From Solirubrobacter deserti (GTDB taxonomy: Bacteria; Actinomycetota; Thermoleophilia; Solirubrobacterales; Solirubrobacteraceae): 64,000 nt of DNA. Made by a program: the position numbers and the translations under genes. Shown in pieces: positions 26,136-35,228 of this stretch (its first letter is position 1; every line of letters starts with the position of its first letter). Location: positions 62,001 through 126,000 of the forward strand of contig NZ_JAPCID010000002.1 of NCBI RefSeq assembly GCF_027587175.1. The letters run 5' to 3'. Below the pieces are notes generated by a model that was not told the origin of the DNA, ran no database searches, and was given only the letters and a program-made list of their open reading frames with translations.

Positions 26136-26174
26136 GCCAGGTCGTTGCGGTTCGGCGGGCCAGCTGCCGAATCA

Positions 26175-27803
26175 ATGGGTGTGCGGCGCACCGCCTCCAT
26201 CAGCCTCCTCTTCGGCCTCCTCGTCTTTCCGGGCGTCGCGCGGGCCGACGACGCGATCGTCGTCAAGCGCGTCGCCGGCCTCGATCGCGCCGAGCGCGCG
26301 GACGTGCGCCAGGACGCGGGCGTCAAGCTCGTCGACACGCTGACGCTGCCCGACACCGAGGTGGTCGTCCCGCGTGACGGTGACGTCGGCGCCGCGCTGA
26401 CCGAGCTCAACGCCGACCCCGACGTCGAGTACGCCGAGCCTGACCTGCCGGTGGAGCTCGCGTCCAACGACCCCCATTCGTTCCGGCTGTGGGCGCTGCC
26501 GCAGATCCGCGCGATCGACGCCTGGGCGCGCACGCGCGGCGCGGGCGCCGCGGTCGCGGTCGTGGACACCGGCGTCGAGACCGCGCACCCGGATCTCGCC
26601 GCCCAGTTCACCGGCAACGTGGGCGAGCGCGGCAACGGGCGCGAGACCAACGGTGTCGACGACGACGGCAACGGCTTCGTCGACGACTGGCAGGGCTGGG
26701 ACTTCGCGCGGGGCGACAACACGGTCGACACCGAGTCCCAGACGCACGGGACGCACGTCGCGGGCACGATCGCGGCGGTCGCCGACAATGCGATCGGCGT
26801 GGCGGGCGTCGCGCCCGCGGCCCGCATCCTGCCGTTGAAGGTCTTCGGCGCGTCCGGCTCGGCCACGAACAGCGCGATCGCGAGCGCGTTCGACTACGCC
26901 GGCGATCTCGGCGTGCCCGTCGTCAACGCGTCGCTCGGCGGCCTTGGCACGTCCACGACGATCACCAATGTCATCAAGGCGCACCCGAACACGCTGTACG
27001 TCATCGCGGCGGGCAACGACGACACGGACGCGGCCGCCTACTTCCCGTGCAACGCCAACGCCGCGAACGTCGTGTGCGTGGGTGCGAGCGACGACTATGA
27101 CGAGCGCGCGTACTTCTCCAACTTCAGCGCAACCGCCGTCGACCTGTTCGCGCCCGGCGTCAGCATCTACTCGACGATCCCGAACGGCTACGGGTACATG
27201 GACGGCACGTCGATGGCGACGCCGCACGTCGCGGGGGCCGCGGCCCTGCTCGCGTCGGCCCAGCCCGCCGCGGGCAGCGCCGAGCTCAAGAGCGCGCTGC
27301 TGGGCTCGGTGGAGGTCACCGGCACGCTGACCGGCCTCTCGCTCACGGGCGGCCGCCTGGACGCGAACGCCGCGCTCGAGGTGGTCGCGCCCGCCCCGCC
27401 GGCGCCGGTCGAGACGCCGACGCCCACGCCGACCCCGGTGGCGCCGACGCCCACGCCCGCGCCACCTCCGGTCGCGCCGCCGCCGATCGTCACCCCGACC
27501 CCCACGCCGCCCGCCGCGACGCCGGTCGTCTCCTCCCTCAAGGTCTCCGGGACCGTCACCCAGCGCCGCCCGGCCCGGGTCACGTTCTCGATCTCCCGCA
27601 CGGGCAAGGTCGCCCTGACGGTCCGTCGTACGGGTACCGGCTCCGCAAGTGCGACCAGCCGGTGGTCTCTGACTGCCGAGGCCGGCAAGCGCTCCTTCAC
27701 GCTCGGCCGCCGTGTCGCCGGGCGCACGCTCAAGCCCGGGACCTACACGCTGACTGTGGCGACGGGCGCCGGTTCGCGCTCGGTCACCTTCAAGGTGCGC
27801 TAA
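26175..27803 (+). CDS. Secreted S8 subtilisin-like serine protease
   Basis: 542 residues from the ATG at 26175: a signal peptide (MGVRRTASISLLFGLLVFPG-VARA), an I9-type propeptide to about residue 95, then the catalytic domain with Asp131 (VAVVDTGVE), His191 (THGTHVAG) and Ser346 (GTSMATPHVAG). After about residue 400 comes a Pro/Thr-rich linker and a ~85-residue C-terminal beta domain (SRTGKVALTV ... TLTVATGAGSRSVTFKVR). All catalytic residues are present. An in-frame TTG at 26145, 6 nt after TAGGCC, is an alternative leaderless start. It follows the oxidase closely but has an unrelated role. Confidence 0.93.
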   Translation: MGVRRTASISLLFGLLVFPGVARADDAIVVKRVAGLDRAERADVRQDAGVKLVDTLTLPDTEVVVPRDGDVGAALTELNADPDVEYAEPDLPVELASNDPHSFRLWALPQIRAIDAWARTRGAGAAVAVVDTGVETAHPDLAAQFTGNVGERGNGRETNGVDDDGNGFVDDWQGWDFARGDNTVDTESQTHGTHVAGTIAAVADNAIGVAGVAPAARILPLKVFGASGSATNSAIASAFDYAGDLGVPVVNASLGGLGTSTTITNVIKAHPNTLYVIAAGNDDTDAAAYFPCNANAANVVCVGASDDYDERAYFSNFSATAVDLFAPGVSIYSTIPNGYGYMDGTSMATPHVAGAAALLASAQPAAGSAELKSALLGSVEVTGTLTGLSLTGGRLDANAALEVVAPAPPAPVETPTPTPTPVAPTPTPAPPPVAPPPIVTPTPTPPAATPVVSSLKVSGTVTQRRPARVTFSISRTGKVALTVRRTGTGSASATSRWSLTAEAGKRSFTLGRRVAGRTLKPGTYTLTVATGAGSRSVTFKVR

Positions 27804-27809
27804 CGGGAG

Positions 27810-27827
27810 GCGGCTCGTCGCCGCTTT
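27810..27827 (+). terminator. Possible short terminator after the subtilase gene
   Basis: GCGGC-TCGTC-GCCGC followed by TTT, seven bases after the stop codon. The stem is only 5 bp, so this is weak. Confidence 0.35.
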
Positions 27828-27905
27828 CACGTCCGCCGCGGTGGTTGTGGGGTGTGCGTTGCATCTTGCCCTATAGACGACGGCCGCACGGGGAACTCAT
27901 CGCTC

Positions 27906-28445
27906 ATGGAGAGAAATTTCTCCGGCCTCTTCAACCGCCGGGTCGGGCCGCTCGGCGCGCTGGTGATCGTGGCCGTCGGGATCGCGCTCACGGTCGCGGT
28001 CGCGCAGCTGCTCCCCGAGCGTGACGAACCGGAGACCGCCGCCACGCCCACGCCCACCGCCACGCCGTGCAAGGCGCTCGACCCGCCGTACGGTAAGCCG
28101 CCGCAGGACCTCACCTACGATCCGGTGGACGCCGCGACGCGCGCGCAGACCGTCGAGGCGCTGCACCCGGAGGAGGGTGGCGGGAAGGTGGACGTGCGCG
28201 AGGTGCGCCAGGGCGGCGTCGTGGTCGGGCGCATCGTCGGGGTGACCAGCCGGGACCCGACGAAGTACGCCGCCCGGCTGATCGCGAGCGCGGACGGCGA
28301 GCTCGAGCGCGGGACGGGCTACGCGATCCTGCCGCTCGAGAGCGGCGCGCGCGTCGCGATCGGCGTGAAGGGGTGCCGCACGGTCCTGGTCAATGCCCGG
28401 GACACGGACGGCACCCGCCTCCTCGCTGCTGCGATCTTCGGTTAG
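27906..28445 (+). CDS. Small membrane-anchored protein of unknown function
   Basis: 179 residues from the ATG at 27906 (MERNFSGLFNRRVGP). One transmembrane helix, LGALVIVAVGIALTVAVAQL (about residues 15-34), is followed by a short Thr/Pro linker (ATPTPTATP) and a ~130-residue exported or cytosolic domain with TRAQTVEALHPEEGGGKVDV and GYAILPLESGARVAIGVKGC. I do not recognise the family. A TATAGA box at 27872-27877 could be its -10. Its stop overlaps the stop of the convergent phosphatase gene by 4 bp. Confidence 0.75.
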   Translation: MERNFSGLFNRRVGPLGALVIVAVGIALTVAVAQLLPERDEPETAATPTPTATPCKALDPPYGKPPQDLTYDPVDAATRAQTVEALHPEEGGGKVDVREVRQGGVVVGRIVGVTSRDPTKYAARLIASADGELERGTGYAILPLESGARVAIGVKGCRTVLVNARDTDGTRLLAAAIFG

Positions 28446-29866
28446 AGCGCCTTCTCGTCGCGGCCGTCGAAGCCGCCCCAGATGGCGAACGTCAAGCCCG
28501 CCTTGCTGTCCGGCTGCGAAGTCTCGGTCTCGCCCAGCGCCAGGCGGTCGCCCTGCTGGTTGAGGAAGAACGTCTTGCCGTCCGGGCTGAAGCAGCCACC
28601 GCAGAACTCGGTGGTGTTGAGCACGGCTTTGGCGAAGTCGTAGATCAGGCCGTTCTTCGTGACGCCGCGGACGTACTGCTCGTTGCTGGAGTCCTCCTGC
28701 AGGAAGACGTCACCAGTGTCCGGGACGATCACCAGGTTGTCCGGGTTCTCGAGGTCCTGCAGGTCGGTCGATTCGTAGATGAGCTTGAGCTCGCCGCCCC
28801 ACTGGCCCTTGGGCGTGTACTGCCACAGCTGGCCGAGGCGGGCGTCGCCGCCGGTGGTGCAGTCGAAGTAGACGCTGTTGCCGGCGGTCCAGATGCCCTC
28901 GGTGCGATCGAAGACCATCGCGCCCTTGCTCTGGGCCTCCTTGCGGACCGTGTCGTCGAGCGGGTTGGGCTCCTCGATGCGGACCCACTCGACCGGGTAG
29001 GTCTCGCCCGGGTTGGCGGTGTTGCCGTTGAGGTTCGGACGACCCTTGACGGCGAGTGCCCACAGCGTGCCGCCGAACGTCGCCAGGTCGCCGGCCTCCT
29101 TCGGCTCACGCTCCGGGATGAAGCGGTAGAAGCACGCGTCGCCGCGGTCCTCGGTCTCGTACAGCGAGCCCTTCAGCCACGCGACCGCCTCGTGCGAGAA
29201 GCGGCCGGCGTCGAGGATCGGCTGCGGCGTGACGGGGCCGTTGGCAGCCGCGTCGATTTCGAAGCAGTACCCGTGCGGGACGCCCGTGCCCGGCGCGACG
29301 TTGTTCTCGGCCGAGCCGTAGTTGAAGATCTCCTCGCACGTGATCCACGTGCCCCAGGGCGTCTCGCCGCCGGCGCAGTTGGTGTGCGTGCCGCCGAGGA
29401 CCGGGAACACCGACTCGAGCCGGCGGTCCTTGCTCACGACGAGCTTGGTGTTGCCGCCGCGGACAGCGACGTCCGGGTCGTAGCGCTTGCCGGTGGGCAC
29501 CGGGACGGTGACCTCGCCGGTGCGCGAGCGGTTCTCGTGGTTGCGGATGAGCACGGTCGTGCCGCCCGGGCCCGCGTAGGCGCCCATGCCGTCGAAGATG
29601 CCCGGCGTCGGCAGGCCGTTGCGCATCGGCGCGCCCGCGCGGTTGATCAGGCGGTACTTGAAGCCGACGGGTAGCTGCAGGTAGACCTTGCCGCTGTCCT
29701 GCTCGGGCGTCGGCCGCAGCGGGCCGTAGCCGGCGGCCTTGGGCCGCTTCTTGTCCTGCTTGGTCTTCGCGGCAAACGCCGTGATCGGCCCACCCAGCGC
29801 GTACGCGGTAGCTGCCGCTCCTGCGGTCCCGGCCACAAATGTGCGCCGGTTGACGTCCGTTGCCAT
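28442..29866 (-). CDS. PhoX-like (DUF839) phosphatase with Tat-type signal
   Basis: 474 residues. The N-terminus NRRTFVAGTAGAAATAYALG has the paired Arg and hydrophobic stretch of a Tat signal. The body has DUF839/PhoX landmarks: VLIRNHENRS, CAGGETPWGTWITCEE, GRFSHEAVAW, YFDCTTGGDARLGQLWQYTP, NLVIVPDTGDVFLQEDS and CFSPDGKTFFLNQQGDR. PhoX enzymes are calcium- and iron-dependent alkaline phosphatases acting outside the membrane; many DUF839 proteins have not been tested. An SD (GGAGGG) precedes the ATG at 29866. No phosphate-regulation site was recognised. Confidence 0.88.
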   Translation of the reverse strand: MATDVNRRTFVAGTAGAAATAYALGGPITAFAAKTKQDKKRPKAAGYGPLRPTPEQDSGKVYLQLPVGFKYRLINRAGAPMRNGLPTPGIFDGMGAYAGPGGTTVLIRNHENRSRTGEVTVPVPTGKRYDPDVAVRGGNTKLVVSKDRRLESVFPVLGGTHTNCAGGETPWGTWITCEEIFNYGSAENNVAPGTGVPHGYCFEIDAAANGPVTPQPILDAGRFSHEAVAWLKGSLYETEDRGDACFYRFIPEREPKEAGDLATFGGTLWALAVKGRPNLNGNTANPGETYPVEWVRIEEPNPLDDTVRKEAQSKGAMVFDRTEGIWTAGNSVYFDCTTGGDARLGQLWQYTPKGQWGGELKLIYESTDLQDLENPDNLVIVPDTGDVFLQEDSSNEQYVRGVTKNGLIYDFAKAVLNTTEFCGGCFSPDGKTFFLNQQGDRLALGETETSQPDSKAGLTFAIWGGFDGRDEKAL

Positions 29867-29994
29867 GGTGCTTCCCTCCGGTTGGTGGCTGGCAATCGGA
29901 CGTCTATCGGTCCAATGACCCTCGAGTTGTCAACGAGTTGTGAGACTACGGTCAGTAGTAGTTGATCGAGGCCGTATCTTCCCGCTTCGTGAAC

Positions 29995-30819
29995 ATGCGG
30001 GACGGGTACGCACATCTGCCGCAGTCGACGCCTCGGGTCTCGCGGCGGGACCTGCTCCGGCTCGGCCGTGGGCCGTTGTTCCGGGATGACATCGACTACG
30101 ACGGCGCCGCGCTGCGCGTGCTGCAGGAGTGGTCGAGCAGCGACCGCGCGGCGCTGCTGCGCGCGCTGGAACCCGTCGCGTCGGCGCTTGTCGAGTGCGC
30201 GGGCGTCCAGCCCGGTTGGCGGGTGCTGGACGCGGCCGCCGGCGACGGCAACGTCGCGCTGGCCGCGGTCGCCGCGGGCGCGGAGGTGGAGGCGTGCGAC
30301 GTGTCGCCCGAGATGGTCGCGCGCGGTCGGGCGCGCGTCGCCGGCGCGGCGCGCTTCTCGCTCGCCGACGTGCAGGCGCTCACGTACCCCGACGGGTCCT
30401 TCGACGCGGTCATCTCGGCGTTCGGGTTCGCGCTGGCGCCACGCGCGCTGCGGACGGCGCGCGAGCTCGTGCGCGTGTGCAAGCCGGGCGGCGTGGTGGC
30501 GCTGGCCGCCTGGTGCCCGCGCGGGCTTCCCGGCGAGTTGTTCGAGCATCTGCCGCGCCCGACCGGCGTCGTCTCCCCCGGGATGTGGGGCGTCGAGGAC
30601 CGCGTGCGCACGCGGCTCGAGCCGCTGCTCGACGACCTCGTGATCCGCACGCGCGCCGTGTCGCTCGAGTTCGACACGGCGGACGCGCTGTTCGCGCAGC
30701 TGACCGACGACGAGCACGCGCGGCCCGCGTTCGACCGCTTGCTCGCGTCGTGCAACGACCGCCCGCCGTCCGCGGTGGTCAGCGGGCGCTACGTGCTCGT
30801 CACCGGGGTGCGAGCCTGA
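29995..30819 (+). CDS. Class I SAM-dependent methyltransferase
   Basis: 274 residues from the ATG at 29995; an in-frame GTG at 29989 lies 8 nt after TATCTT (29975-29980) and is an alternative. The SAM-binding motif I is VLDAAAGDGNVALAAVAAG, followed by EACDVSPEMVARGRARV, DVQALTYPDGSFDAVISAFG (motif II/III region) and LVRVCKPGGVVALAAWCP. It is a UbiE/methyltransferase-11 type protein; the substrate is unknown. An N-terminal basic segment SRRDLLRLGRGPLF precedes the fold. The 3' end overlaps that of the convergent bpX6-like gene by 20 bp. Confidence 0.87.
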   Translation: MRDGYAHLPQSTPRVSRRDLLRLGRGPLFRDDIDYDGAALRVLQEWSSSDRAALLRALEPVASALVECAGVQPGWRVLDAAAGDGNVALAAVAAGAEVEACDVSPEMVARGRARVAGAARFSLADVQALTYPDGSFDAVISAFGFALAPRALRTARELVRVCKPGGVVALAAWCPRGLPGELFEHLPRPTGVVSPGMWGVEDRVRTRLEPLLDDLVIRTRAVSLEFDTADALFAQLTDDEHARPAFDRLLASCNDRPPSAVVSGRYVLVTGVRA

Positions 30820-33199
30820 GGCGGGCGAGCAGCTCGTCGTTGGTCAGGTCGACGGCGAGCACGCGGCCGTCCGTGCTGAACGCGGTCGCGACGTCCCCGA
30901 AGACGCGCAAGCGCACGCCGTCGGCTTCGGGGAACTCGAGCGTGGCGCGGGCGACCTCGACCCGTCCGCCCGTGATCAGCGCGTAGCGATCGCCGCTGAC
31001 GGCGACCGCGCTCGGGCCGTCGAGCGGCCGGCCGTCACGCGGGCCGGGGTCGGTGCGCAGGTGGTCGCCCTCGATCCAGACGACGCGCCCACCCGCGGTC
31101 GTCTGCGCGTCCGGCGCCCACTCGTCGCTCTGCAGGTCCCGCTGCTCCAACGCGCGCGCCGGCATCCGCCACGTCCAGCGCTCGATGCTGCGCTCTCCGG
31201 GGCGCCCCTCGAGCGGGGTGTCGACGATCGCCGACAGCGACGTGGCCGTGCGCGCGAGGTGCCTGACCTCGGTGCGCTGGTCGAGCTCGGACCACGCCGT
31301 GCGCGGCGGCGCGTGCGTGAGGTCGACGCCCTCGATGCCCTCGTGCGCGGCGATCACGATCGCGCCGTCGAACGTGTCCAGGAAGCGGTAGCCGGCCAGT
31401 GCGGCGACGTGCGACAGGCGCCGCGTCGTCAGATCGAGGTGACGGACCTGCGCGACCGACTCGCCGTGCGCGACGACGAGCGCCGACGTCCCGTGGTCGG
31501 CGGGGATCAGCTGGTCGGCGGGCGTGTCCGCCCAGCGCGCGAGCTCGCGCCCGTCGGGGCGCAGCAGCCGGACCCCGAGCGCGCCGTGGGCGACCAGCAC
31601 GCCCGCGGGCAGCAGCACGGCGTCGCGCAGCTCGAGCGCGCCGCGGTCCGCCGGCGCCTCGAAGTGCACGTTCCCGCCAGGCTGGCGGCCGGCCCGGAAG
31701 ACGGGCAGGTCGGCGCGCAGCAGCGGGTCGGCCCGTTCGCGCAGCGCCTCGAACAGCGCCCGGCCGGAGTGGGTCGTGCGCAGCTCGCCGGTGGCGCCCT
31801 CGCGCAACACGGCGCGCAGCGCGGCGCTCGCGAGCCGCCGGTCCGCGAGCGGGTCGGCCGCGGGATGGTCGGCGAGGCCTTCGAGGAGCGCAAGCCGCAC
31901 GGCGGCGCCGGACGGGCGCGGCGCCAGCAGCGCGAGCGCCTCCTCCGTCGTGGGCGTGTCGGGCCTCCAGGCCAGCGCGAGCGCGAGCGCGGTCGCTCCG
32001 GGCGCGCCGCCGAGCTCGCGCAGCGCAGCCAGGTCCGGGCCGATCTGCTCGCGCAGGAGCGGGTCGGGCCAGGCGGCGTCGATGGCGGCGCGGTGGTCGC
32101 CGCGTTCGCGCTCGGCTTCGACCCAGGCCTCCCGGAGGTCGCGGGCGAGGTTCGCGTTCTCGACGCGTTGCAGCGCCGAGTACCAGGCGCCGCGCTCGCG
32201 CGCGAGGGCGATGGCGCGTTCGCGGCGGCCGGCGCGCCACCAGAGCGAGACCGCGAGCGCGGGCACGAGGTCGCGGGCCTCGGCCAGGCGCGCCGCGAGC
32301 GCGAAGCGGCGGTGGCGCTCGAGCAGCGCGACGGCGTCGTAGGGCGCGTGCAGCAGGTCGGAGTGCACGAAGGCGGCGCGCTCGATCTGGTCCGCGTACT
32401 CGAGCTCCTTGGCGGCCTTCAGGTACAGCTGGCGCAGCAGGTCGCCGATCGAGTCGGGCCACGGGACCGCGCCGCCGCCTCCGCCGAGGTGGTCGCTCGG
32501 CCGCAGCTCGCCCTCGCGGCGGCCGGGGAGGCGGAGCGAGAGCCACTCGGCCCCGGCGCCGCCGAGCGCGATCGCGTCGCGCAGCGCGTTCTCGTAGTCG
32601 CCCGTCTCGAACGCGCGCGTGAGCTTGTCCAGGTACTCCTTGTGACGGCGCCCGACTACGCCCGCCGCGGGCGAGCGCAGGACGAGCCGCGCGAACCAGC
32701 CCCGCCTGCGCGTTCCAGCCTTGGCGGCTTCGAACAGGCGCTCGGTCTGCTCCCCCGCGCTGGCGAGCGTCGCGACCCCGCGCAGGTCGAGCTCCTCCGG
32801 CGGCTCCGGCCGGACGACGGTCACCGGCACGGGCGGCGCGTCGAGCGGGCGCAGCGCCACGACGGGCGGCAGCTCCAGCCACGCCGACGGGTCCAGCCGC
32901 GGCAGCGCGTCGACGTCGTGGTGCTGCGTGCGGCCGTGGCGAAGCTCGACGAGCCCGCTTCCCGGCTCGTCCGAGCCGGCGCGCAAGGTCGTGCCTTCGC
33001 GCAGCACGGGCAGCCCGGGCGCGCGCTCGGCGCGGACCGTCACCGGCGCCGCGAGCAGGACCAGCCAGCGGCCGTCCGGCAGCGCGCGCAGCGACGCGCC
33101 CGCCGCCCACGCGGCCAGCACGCGTGCGCGCGCCGCGGGCTCGCCGATGACCGGCACGTCGAGGATGTAGCCGGCCGCCTCGACCGTCCCGCGCATCAT
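30800..33199 (-). CDS. Large bpX6-like beta-propeller protein of a MoxR-vWA ternary system
   Basis: 799 residues from the ATG at 33199, which overlaps the vWA gene stop. The N-terminal ~170 residues look like the bpX6 domain of MoxR-vWA systems (MMRGTVEAAGYILDVPVIGE). About residues 170-520 are alanine-rich helical repeats with conserved Trp, such as LVPALAVSLWWRAGRRERAI. The last ~280 residues form beta-propeller blades: LLPAGVLVAHGALGVRLLRP, GYRFLDTFDGAIVIAAHEG and SAVAVSGDRYALITGGRVEV. No signal peptide or catalytic motif is visible. In the described ternary systems such a protein is the variable, possibly target-recognising part. The bpX6 assignment is from memory, not a search. Confidence 0.7.
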   Translation of the reverse strand: MMRGTVEAAGYILDVPVIGEPAARARVLAAWAAGASLRALPDGRWLVLLAAPVTVRAERAPGLPVLREGTTLRAGSDEPGSGLVELRHGRTQHHDVDALPRLDPSAWLELPPVVALRPLDAPPVPVTVVRPEPPEELDLRGVATLASAGEQTERLFEAAKAGTRRRGWFARLVLRSPAAGVVGRRHKEYLDKLTRAFETGDYENALRDAIALGGAGAEWLSLRLPGRREGELRPSDHLGGGGGAVPWPDSIGDLLRQLYLKAAKELEYADQIERAAFVHSDLLHAPYDAVALLERHRRFALAARLAEARDLVPALAVSLWWRAGRRERAIALARERGAWYSALQRVENANLARDLREAWVEAERERGDHRAAIDAAWPDPLLREQIGPDLAALRELGGAPGATALALALAWRPDTPTTEEALALLAPRPSGAAVRLALLEGLADHPAADPLADRRLASAALRAVLREGATGELRTTHSGRALFEALRERADPLLRADLPVFRAGRQPGGNVHFEAPADRGALELRDAVLLPAGVLVAHGALGVRLLRPDGRELARWADTPADQLIPADHGTSALVVAHGESVAQVRHLDLTTRRLSHVAALAGYRFLDTFDGAIVIAAHEGIEGVDLTHAPPRTAWSELDQRTEVRHLARTATSLSAIVDTPLEGRPGERSIERWTWRMPARALEQRDLQSDEWAPDAQTTAGGRVVWIEGDHLRTDPGPRDGRPLDGPSAVAVSGDRYALITGGRVEVARATLEFPEADGVRLRVFGDVATAFSTDGRVLAVDLTNDELLARLRLAPR

Positions 33200-34851
33200 C
33201 CGGCGCGGACCTCGACCGGCGGGTCGCTGGAGCCGTACTCGATGACCTCGACCAGTTCGGGCGAGCGCTGCACCGCCAGCAGCGGCAGGCGCGGGTGCAG
33301 CGCCCAGTCGAGCCCCGGACCGGACCAGCCGCCGACCGGCGTGGCGGACGTGGGCGTGCGCAGCCAGACGGTGTCGGACGCGTCGAGCGTGACCAGGCCC
33401 TGCGCCGCGGCGATGTAGAGCCGGCCCAGCACGGTGTCGTCCGCCGGCACCGGAATCGCCTCCGTCCGGAACCGGTAGTCGGCGAGCTGCCAGACGCCCC
33501 CGTCCTCCCACGCGCTCCAGCTCTCCCCGGCCAGTACGGCGCCGGTCGACCTGCCGAGATCCCGGCCGCCGTAGAGCAGGAGGCGCTCGCTTACGCGGTG
33601 GAAGGTGTACGGCGAGTCGAGCGCCGGGCCCGGGCCGACCGCGACCACGTCGTCCTCGCGGCTCGCCCGCGCGTGCGTGCTCAGCCGCCACCATGCGTCG
33701 CCGATCCGGCACAGCACGCTGCCGCTGTCGAAGAACAGCGGCGGCAGCACGTCGAGATCCACTGTCCCGGCGTCGAGGTCGAGATCCTCGAGCGGGACCT
33801 CGATCTGCTCCACGCGCGCGAGCCGCTTGCCGACGACCTCGCAGCGCAGCCGGTCCCCGTCCAGCAGCAGCACGACGAGGCGGCGGCTGTAGAAGGTGGC
33901 GGACACGACCGGATGCGCGAAGCGGTGCAGCCGCGGCCGGGCCTCGCCGCCGGTGGCGGTAGTCGGCATCGGCAGCACCAGGAGCTCCTCCGGTTCCTCG
34001 CCACGGAGCAGCAGGCGCCGCTCCGACGCCGGGAACGTCGGGCAGCGCAGCGCGCCCATCGCCACCGATCTCCGCTCGCGCGGGACCCGGCGCAGCGCCG
34101 CGCCGCGCAGCGCGGCCACCGACACCGGGCCGCCCGGGAGCGCCAGCGTCGTCGCGCGGCCCTCGAACCGGACCTCGACCGCGGTCACGCCCTCCGCGTC
34201 CCACGCCGACTCGCGCGTGTGCAGCAGCAGCGGGAGCTTGCGCCCGGCTTCGGCGAGCGCGTCGCCGGCGAGCACCCACAGCTCGTCGGCCGCGTCGAGC
34301 GTGCTGAGCCGCTCCTCCAGTTCGGCCGCCGTCGGCGCGAGCGGCTCACGCGCGGCGCGCCACGCCGCGTACAGCTCGGGCAGCCCGCCCGCGTGCCAGC
34401 CCGTGCCGCCGGAGACGCCGACGACGAGCTCGGTGCCGCGCGTGCGCGCCCGCCGGTGCAGGACGATCAGCGCCGCCAGCTGCACCAGCCGAGCCGCGCC
34501 GAGCTGGTCCGGGCCGACGTCGCAGAACACCGCGACGCGCCCTTCCGGCGCCGACGCGCGGAACGCGGGCGCGACGTACAGCAGCTCGTTGTTCGCCGCG
34601 CGGCGGATGAACTCGAGTGGCAGCTCCTCCGCCAGCAACCACTCGGACAGCAGCAACCGCTCGGGATGGCCGCGCAGCGAGAGCCCGCCGTAGCCATCGG
34701 GGACGCCGGTGCGCGCGTCGGCCGCGTCGTGGCGGCGCACGAGCGCGTCCAGGCGCCGCACGAGCGGCCCGATGTGCAGCGCCGCATCGACCGTGAGAAA
34801 GCCGAGCGACTCCGCCCAGGGCCGCAGCGCGGGTGGCAGCTCCGTCGTCAC
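33196..34851 (-). CDS. vWA-like/beta-propeller component of a MoxR ternary system
   Basis: 551 residues from a GTG at 34851. The N-terminal third carries a vWA-like Rossmann region: EGRVAVFCDVGPDQLGAARL, then a helix VQLAALIVLHRRA and TELVVGVSGGTGW. The MIDAS-type DxSxS appears as DVGPD, so metal binding may be lost. The rest is beta-propeller-like: GALRCPTFPASERRLLLRGE, FYSRRLVVLLLDGDRLRCEV, LGRLYIAAAQGLVTLDAS and HPRLPLLAVQRSPELVEVIE. The start overlaps the bpX5-like gene (GTGA) and the end overlaps the bpX6-like gene (ATGA), so all are translated together. Confidence 0.68.
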   Translation of the reverse strand: MTTELPPALRPWAESLGFLTVDAALHIGPLVRRLDALVRRHDAADARTGVPDGYGGLSLRGHPERLLLSEWLLAEELPLEFIRRAANNELLYVAPAFRASAPEGRVAVFCDVGPDQLGAARLVQLAALIVLHRRARTRGTELVVGVSGGTGWHAGGLPELYAAWRAAREPLAPTAAELEERLSTLDAADELWVLAGDALAEAGRKLPLLLHTRESAWDAEGVTAVEVRFEGRATTLALPGGPVSVAALRGAALRRVPRERRSVAMGALRCPTFPASERRLLLRGEEPEELLVLPMPTTATGGEARPRLHRFAHPVVSATFYSRRLVVLLLDGDRLRCEVVGKRLARVEQIEVPLEDLDLDAGTVDLDVLPPLFFDSGSVLCRIGDAWWRLSTHARASREDDVVAVGPGPALDSPYTFHRVSERLLLYGGRDLGRSTGAVLAGESWSAWEDGGVWQLADYRFRTEAIPVPADDTVLGRLYIAAAQGLVTLDASDTVWLRTPTSATPVGGWSGPGLDWALHPRLPLLAVQRSPELVEVIEYGSSDPPVEVRAG

Positions 34852-35228
34852 AGCGCGGCGGTGTTCATCGGCCGCGGGCCACGCAGCACGACCTCGTCGA
34901 GCACGACGATCAGCCCGTCGCCGAGCGCGCCGGCGACGAGCTCGACCGCGGCGCCGCCGCCCACCCCCTCGATGTCCAGCGCGCGCGTGGTCGGGAGCAA
35001 CAGCGGCCCGTCCGCGCCCACGTAGACGCAGCCGTCGGCCCACGGAAGGTCGTTGTACCCGCCGAGCACGACGAGCCAGCCGTCGCCCTGCGCCGCGCGC
35101 AGCCGCACGCCGGCCTCGAGCGCGCGACGGGCGGCCCCCGTCAGCCCGCGCAGTGCGGGGCCGGTCGCGACCACGCCGACCGCGGGTAGCGGGGGCTCAC
35201 GCGGCCGGAGCCTGATCGTCCAGGACAT
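34848..35228 (-). CDS. Small bpX5-like protein of a MoxR ternary system
   Basis: 126 residues from the ATG at 35228, which overlaps the 3' end of the MoxR gene by 32 bp. A beta-alpha pattern is seen: VGVVATGPALRGLTGAARRA, WLVVLGGYNDLPWADGCVYV and LIVVLDEVVLRGPRPMN. Size and position match the bpX5 family that accompanies MoxR and vWA proteins in ternary systems; I cannot verify this by search. No catalytic residues are evident. It ends in a GTGA overlap with the vWA-like gene, so the stoichiometry of the three proteins is probably linked. Confidence 0.62.
   Translation of the reverse strand: MSWTIRLRPREPPLPAVGVVATGPALRGLTGAARRALEAGVRLRAAQGDGWLVVLGGYNDLPWADGCVYVGADGPLLLPTTRALDIEGVGGGAAVELVAGALGDGLIVVLDEVVLRGPRPMNTAAL

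Noticed and set aside
27415-27535. Thr-Pro coding repeats in the subtilase gene as a mobile or CRISPR-like repeat
   Set aside because: They are codon-level repeats of a flexible linker in a secreted protein.
29962-29994. TTG at 29962 as start of the methyltransferase
   Set aside because: It would place a candidate -10 (TATCTT) inside the gene, and the added residues are not family-like; GTG 29989 or ATG 29995 fit better.
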